Assembly: GCA_964437465.1 (NCBI GenBank)
Contig: CAYTGI010000025.1
Span: 1-15,751 of the forward strand
From: JAGQLF01 sp964437465
GTDB taxonomy: Bacteria; Patescibacteriota; Dojkabacteria; J137
DNA: 15,751 nucleotides
Direction of reading: 5' to 3'
Below, piece by piece: positions 12,663 through 15,751 of this stretch (position 1 is the stretch's first letter; every line of letters begins with the position of its first letter). A program made the translations under genes and the position numbers. The notes under the pieces are model-generated. The model did no database searches, was not told the origin of the DNA, and worked only from the letters and a program-made list of their open reading frames with translations.

Positions 12663-14684
12663 TTACTCTAAAGCTGCTTGCCTTTCTGCATAAACTTTCC
12701 TTAGATGTTTTAGTCTGGCTAAATTAATTTTATGGATTATTCTATTAAAAACCATCTGCCTTTCTTCATCTGAAGGTGGATTTGGGAATTTACTAAGTTC
12801 TTGAATAAATTCTCTTTGTGCAATGCATGAAATTGGACCAATACCAGTTTCAGCATATTCTTCAAAAGTATTAGCCCATTTTGCTAGATCTAATTGATCT
12901 CTAAAGTTTTCTAAAAGGGAGCTTTGATCTTCAGAAAGAATAATTCCCTTTCTTTCCGTCATACTAGTTACCCAATCTGTAAACTTCATTAAAATTTGAT
13001 CAATCCCTACTTCCTTTCCATTAATCTCAATAATTGATTCCAAGCCAGCTCTGTCAATGTTCTGAATTAATTTAATAAAACGATCTTGGTTGTTTAATAA
13101 GCCAACAAAAACATCAAAATACCCTCTTTCAATAGCTCCCTCACTTTGTTGAAATATGTACTCTCTCACATCTTCAGTAGTAGCATTAAAATCTCTATGG
13201 AGATACTCTACAGTACACTTATCAACAACTGCTGTATAAGCTGCTAGTAAAACAGATAGTTGATCTCCTTTATAATGGCTAAAATCACCATCTAGAAACG
13301 TAAATTCATTTATACCTAGACCTTTTCTTCTTCCTAAAGGGTTATGAGGTGTTTTACCTTCATCATGAGATGCCCTCTCTAAAGCCTGTGCTGATTGGTC
13401 ATCTATAAAACTTCTAACTGTTTCATCGCTTGAGAATGGCAAGAAATTCCCCACTCTAGCCGTAGCTAATTCTGTTCTGTTGATTTCTCTTGTTGAGAGA
13501 AAGCCATCACCTAAAGAATCTTCCAAAGCTTCTAATGATCTTGTATTTCCACTATGAGTTACTGCTCTCAACATAGGGATAATTTCTGGGTGAGTTAAGT
13601 TAGCAACTATAGTCTGCCTTCTATCACTAACTAATCCATCTGGACCTCTTTTATGGCCAAAGTTAAGATGCCAACCATTTGTTCCAAACCCCCCTAACAT
13701 ATTAGAAGCTTCATTTAATGTTAAGTCTCTACCTGCTGCGGACTTCATGCCTCTCATTAATACATATTGAACATGAGGTGTACCCATGTTTGGTTGTCCT
13801 TTCCTATTCCCTACCATAACCCCACAGGGCATAACTTGTAGACCAAGAAGATCAATAACTTCATGTATTATTAGTAAGTTTTGGGCATTAATAAGTTCAG
13901 TTTTACTTGCACCATCGCCTGGGAATATTGGGTAAAGTGCTGTTTCACCCTGGGATGCCCATCCTTCTATATCAAACAAAAGGCCGTAATCTGACAACAT
14001 TTTAATTAGCCCTTGAATATCTACACCTGCATATTGACCGTTAAATTCCATTACAATTTGATACTCCTCCTCTCTACCGTATGAACAGATTGAATTTATT
14101 TCTTTAGGATCAATTAACTTATCCTGCCTGTCATGCTCAAACCCCCTAATAGGTAATACATCTATAGCATAATTTGGTACTTCATTAACACTAGGATCAA
14201 AATTATTTCTATCCTGTTCGGACCACCAATCTGAACCTCTTATAGTTAATATACCTGCTGGGCCATGTAAGATTGCTGCACCAGTTTGATTATTTCTAAT
14301 AATTTCAATATTTTCTCTTCTTGAAATCTCAACAAAATGCTCGACTTTATGCCCAAAGTTCTGAGGATAATCAAGTAGATGAGTAAAAGGAGCTAAACCT
14401 TCACCATAACTTTTTAGTGGTGCTGATAATTTAGCTTTTCTATCTCCAAAATTTCTTATAACAAAGTTATGAACCTGATTTCTAACCTGATCATTTAATT
14501 CTAGAATTAACACTGGGGTTATATGATCAAGAGCAACGTTGTCAGGATTATTATAAGTCCATTCTGGAACAATAGCTCGTACATGAGTTAGGCCCATCTC
14601 ATCAAGTTTACGATTCATCTCATCTGCTTCAAAATTGGCAAATTCTATTCTTTCCAAAACTGCTTCATATATTTCATTTGACAT
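12663..14684 (-). CDS. 673-residue protein of unrecognised family
   Basis: A large soluble protein with no signal peptide, membrane helix or low-complexity region, composed like a well-folded enzyme. I do not recognise the family. Conserved-looking islands: EWTYNNPDNVALDHITPVL (41-59), FDIEGWASQGETALYPIFPGDG (237-258), MPCGVMVGNRKGQPNMGTPHVQ (285-306), GGFGTNGWHLNFGHKRGPDG (331-350), RRKGLGINEFTFLDGDFSHY (452-471), and a helical C-terminal third (about 480-673). The spacing of acidic strands (IEGW, NEFTF) with GWHLNFGH is loosely like the carboxylate-amine ligase/glutamine-synthetase-like fold, where Glu and His residues bind metal and ATP. This is a weak resemblance and not a call. It lies 25 bases from each neighbour (methyltransferase upstream, M20 hydrolase downstream), so a ligase-hydrolase-methyltransferase set acting on an amino-acid-like compound is one guess. 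Confidence 0.75.
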   Translation of the reverse strand: MSNEIYEAVLERIEFANFEADEMNRKLDEMGLTHVRAIVPEWTYNNPDNVALDHITPVLILELNDQVRNQVHNFVIRNFGDRKAKLSAPLKSYGEGLAPFTHLLDYPQNFGHKVEHFVEISRRENIEIIRNNQTGAAILHGPAGILTIRGSDWWSEQDRNNFDPSVNEVPNYAIDVLPIRGFEHDRQDKLIDPKEINSICSYGREEEYQIVMEFNGQYAGVDIQGLIKMLSDYGLLFDIEGWASQGETALYPIFPGDGASKTELINAQNLLIIHEVIDLLGLQVMPCGVMVGNRKGQPNMGTPHVQYVLMRGMKSAAGRDLTLNEASNMLGGFGTNGWHLNFGHKRGPDGLVSDRRQTIVANLTHPEIIPMLRAVTHSGNTRSLEALEDSLGDGFLSTREINRTELATARVGNFLPFSSDETVRSFIDDQSAQALERASHDEGKTPHNPLGRRKGLGINEFTFLDGDFSHYKGDQLSVLLAAYTAVVDKCTVEYLHRDFNATTEDVREYIFQQSEGAIERGYFDVFVGLLNNQDRFIKLIQNIDRAGLESIIEINGKEVGIDQILMKFTDWVTSMTERKGIILSEDQSSLLENFRDQLDLAKWANTFEEYAETGIGPISCIAQREFIQELSKFPNPPSDEERQMVFNRIIHKINLARLKHLRKVYAERQAALE

Positions 14685-14709
14685 AAAAAAGTTGTAATTA
14701 TTATGATAA

Positions 14710-15522
14710 TTATTTTTCTATCTTTATTTCCCACCATAGATCATAATCTCTTTCAGAAACCCCTCTTTTCCCAAGACTATCTCTAAGACTATAATCAATT
14801 CTTGTACAATCAAATCCAGCTATACTTAAATCTGTCAGAAATTCCTCTGGACATGAATACAATGGCGCTAGTTGCTCAAACCTTACTACTCCATTGTTTA
14901 ACCTCAGACGACCATCACCATTATCTTCTAGAAATCGGTGATGAAAATTTGCCAAATATGTTCCTCCTTCTCTCAAAACCCTATGTACTTCTTTAAACAT
15001 TTGAACTCTTCCAGGTATAAAATCAATAGAAAAGTTTGTTACAACAAAGGGTAAAGAACCTGAAGCTACTGGAAGGCTCATTGCATCTCCCCTTATATGC
15101 TGAGTATTTTGAGGTTCATAATCAGGCTTATATCCTAAAAGAGCCCTTGGATCAATATAAGCAATATCCAAAGTTAAAAAACTAGTTCTTTGAAATATTT
15201 CTAATAATGATTCGTCAAATTCTTCATATTTTTTTTGAGCAGGTAGTCTATACATCATCAAAGGCAAAATCTGTTTACCACTTCCAACTTCAAGTATAGA
15301 TTGTCCAGGCTCCGATTGTAGAAGTTCATCATATAATCGTCTTACCATACTATATTTTGCCCAAAATGGGCTATCATCAGTGATTATGAATTTCTCACCT
15401 TCAATGTCTATTTTTCTAGCCAATCTTCTTCCCTCTTTACGAGTGTCATCTATTGCATACATACAGTCATACGCTGCACTCATATATTCTCTTGCTTTTT
15501 GTTCTACTTCAAAATTGTCCAT
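14710..15522 (-). CDS. Class I SAM-dependent methyltransferase, attenuator-controlled
   Basis: 270 residues. Motif I is ILEVGSG (76-82), the acidic position after strand 2 is in LTLDIAYID (116-124), GDAMSLPVASGSLPFVVTNF (145-164) is the motif III/IV region typical of Methyltransf_11-like enzymes, and VHRVLREGGTYLANFHH (179-195) is the strand 5 region. The N-terminal ~70 residues are a helical cap that may shape the substrate pocket. Substrate unknown; it is not an Erm/KsgA-type rRNA enzyme by its motifs. It is the first gene of an apparent methyltransferase, 673-residue protein and M20 hydrolase cluster. Its ATG directly follows the U-tract of an intrinsic terminator whose 3' arm contains GGGAGG, and a leader ORF lies upstream, so expression is probably conditional. 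Confidence 0.85.
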   Translation of the reverse strand: MDNFEVEQKAREYMSAAYDCMYAIDDTRKEGRRLARKIDIEGEKFIITDDSPFWAKYSMVRRLYDELLQSEPGQSILEVGSGKQILPLMMYRLPAQKKYEEFDESLLEIFQRTSFLTLDIAYIDPRALLGYKPDYEPQNTQHIRGDAMSLPVASGSLPFVVTNFSIDFIPGRVQMFKEVHRVLREGGTYLANFHHRFLEDNGDGRLRLNNGVVRFEQLAPLYSCPEEFLTDLSIAGFDCTRIDYSLRDSLGKRGVSERDYDLWWEIKIEK

Positions 15523-15589
15523 AAAAAAACCTCCCTTTTGGGAGGTTATAATAATTTCTAATATATCTTTCTAGATATTCACCTCCCAA
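15523..15589 (-). promoter_or_regulatory. Attenuator with two mutually exclusive hairpins
   Basis: On the minus strand, segment 1 TTGGGAGGT (15589-15581) can pair over nine bases with segment 2 ACCTCCCAA (15546-15538). Segment 2, as AACCTCCC (15547-15540), can instead pair over eight bases with segment 3 GGGAGGTT (15535-15528) around an AAAA loop. Hairpin 2:3 is followed by five more Ts and then the ATG at 15522, so it is an intrinsic terminator; its 3' arm also holds the only strong Shine-Dalgarno-like GGGAGG before a gene in this window. Between segments 1 and 2 a small ATATCT-AGAA-AGATAT hairpin can form. Pairings are seen; regulation is inferred. Confidence 0.7.
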
Positions 15590-15654
15590 GAATTACCTCT
15601 CACAATAATGAGTGTAATTGCAATAAGAGTTGTGAATACAGAATTTTTATTCAT
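15571..15654 (-). CDS. Putative leader peptide (27 aa) of the attenuator
   Basis: A 27-codon frame from ATG (15654) to TAG (15571-15573), beginning about 14 bases after the predicted transcription start. It starts MNKNSVFTT, has a hydrophobic stretch (residues 6-18, including LIAITLIIV) and ends RGNSWEVNI. Codons 22-25 (TCT TGG GAG GTG) overlap segment 1 of the attenuator, so a ribosome finishing the peptide would cover segment 1 and favour the terminator, while one held up earlier would leave segment 1 free. The single Trp23 codon lies in segment 1. Alternatively this is a free-standing micro membrane protein with its own terminator. No Shine-Dalgarno. Confidence 0.5.
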   Translation of the reverse strand: MNKNSVFTTLIAITLIIVRGNSWEVNI

Positions 15655-15675
15655 AATTTATCTTTTCGATTCCGA

Positions 15676-15704
15676 ATATTAACAGCATGAAAATTAAATG
15701 TCAA
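15676..15704 (-). promoter_or_regulatory. Promoter of the leader peptide/methyltransferase transcript
   Basis: Minus strand TTGACA (15704-15699), a 17-base spacer and TAATAT (15681-15676, four of six matches). Predicted start is about 15668, giving a leader of about 146 bases to the methyltransferase ATG. Bases 15705-15751 show no gene. Confidence 0.55.
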
Positions 15705-15751
15705 TTTAATGAGATTTATATTTACTAAAGCAACAATAACAAACTTACGAG

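Noticed and set aside
14710..15522. An Erm-type rRNA methyltransferase, given the erm-like leader arrangement
   Set aside because: Its motifs (ILEVGSG, GDAMSLP, LREGGTYLANF) are of the Methyltransf_11 type; there is no Erm/KsgA-like NIPY motif.
1..15751. UGA recoding, as in some CPR lineages
   Set aside because: The repaired rsmE ends at a TGA just after its normal C-terminus, and no gene here has internal in-frame TGAs at conserved glycines.
1..15751. CRISPR arrays, tRNA or rRNA genes, insertion sequences, integrases
   Set aside because: No regularly spaced repeats, cloverleaf-like sequence, transposase or integrase motifs were seen; the only long direct repeat is the assembly overlap in rsmE.

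Overview
AT-rich bacterial window, read with the standard code (TAA, TAG and TGA all serve as stops). Small compact genes, almost no Shine-Dalgarno sites, -10 boxes placed directly before start codons, TMTC-like and TrmB-type genes, and envelope proteins with low-complexity acidic or Gln/Asn-rich linkers all suggest a Patescibacteria/CPR genome; a Dojkabacteria-like lineage would fit. This is a judgement from style, not a placement. A run of 12 Ns shows the source is a draft, probably metagenomic, assembly.

Left part (1-4320): a small secreted Cys-rich protein, with its own consensus promoter nested in the 3' end of a sortase gene, both on the minus strand. Divergent from these, on the plus strand, is a multi-pass GT-C/TMTC-like membrane protein with C-terminal TPRs. 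It converges on rsmE (16S rRNA m3U1498 methyltransferase), which the assembly gap breaks artificially but which can be restored exactly. Upstream of rsmE, in the same direction, is a membrane-anchored DsbA-like thiol oxidoreductase whose two halves are in swapped order: the cis-Pro half precedes the CPFC half, so it reads as a circular permutation.

Middle (4465-9577): a GT4 glycosyltransferase, a class I SAM methyltransferase and a TrmB-family regulator, all on the minus strand. A promoter-rich 344-base gap follows, then two plus-strand genes: a 95-residue acidic protein and a membrane-anchored LysM protein with a 100-residue acidic linker. A strong bidirectional terminator separates these from a minus-strand LiaF-like membrane protein.

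Right part (9594-15751), all minus strand: a protein with 400 residues of Gln/Asn/Pro-rich sequence joined to a degenerate SLOG/LOG-like Rossmann domain; an M20 metallopeptidase; an unrecognised 673-residue protein; and a second SAM methyltransferase. The last gene is preceded by an apparent attenuator: a consensus-like promoter, a 27-codon leader ORF, and two mutually exclusive hairpins, the second being an intrinsic terminator that ends exactly at the ATG and also buries a GGGAGG. It probably controls the methyltransferase-673 aa-M20 cluster.

The overall theme is cell envelope and surface work (sortase and possible substrate, glycosyl transfer, disulfide chemistry, LysM, LiaF-like sensing) with several small regulatory devices. 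The best candidates for something new are the permuted DsbA, the leader-peptide attenuator, the SLOG-like fusion and the 673-residue protein with its two enzyme neighbours.
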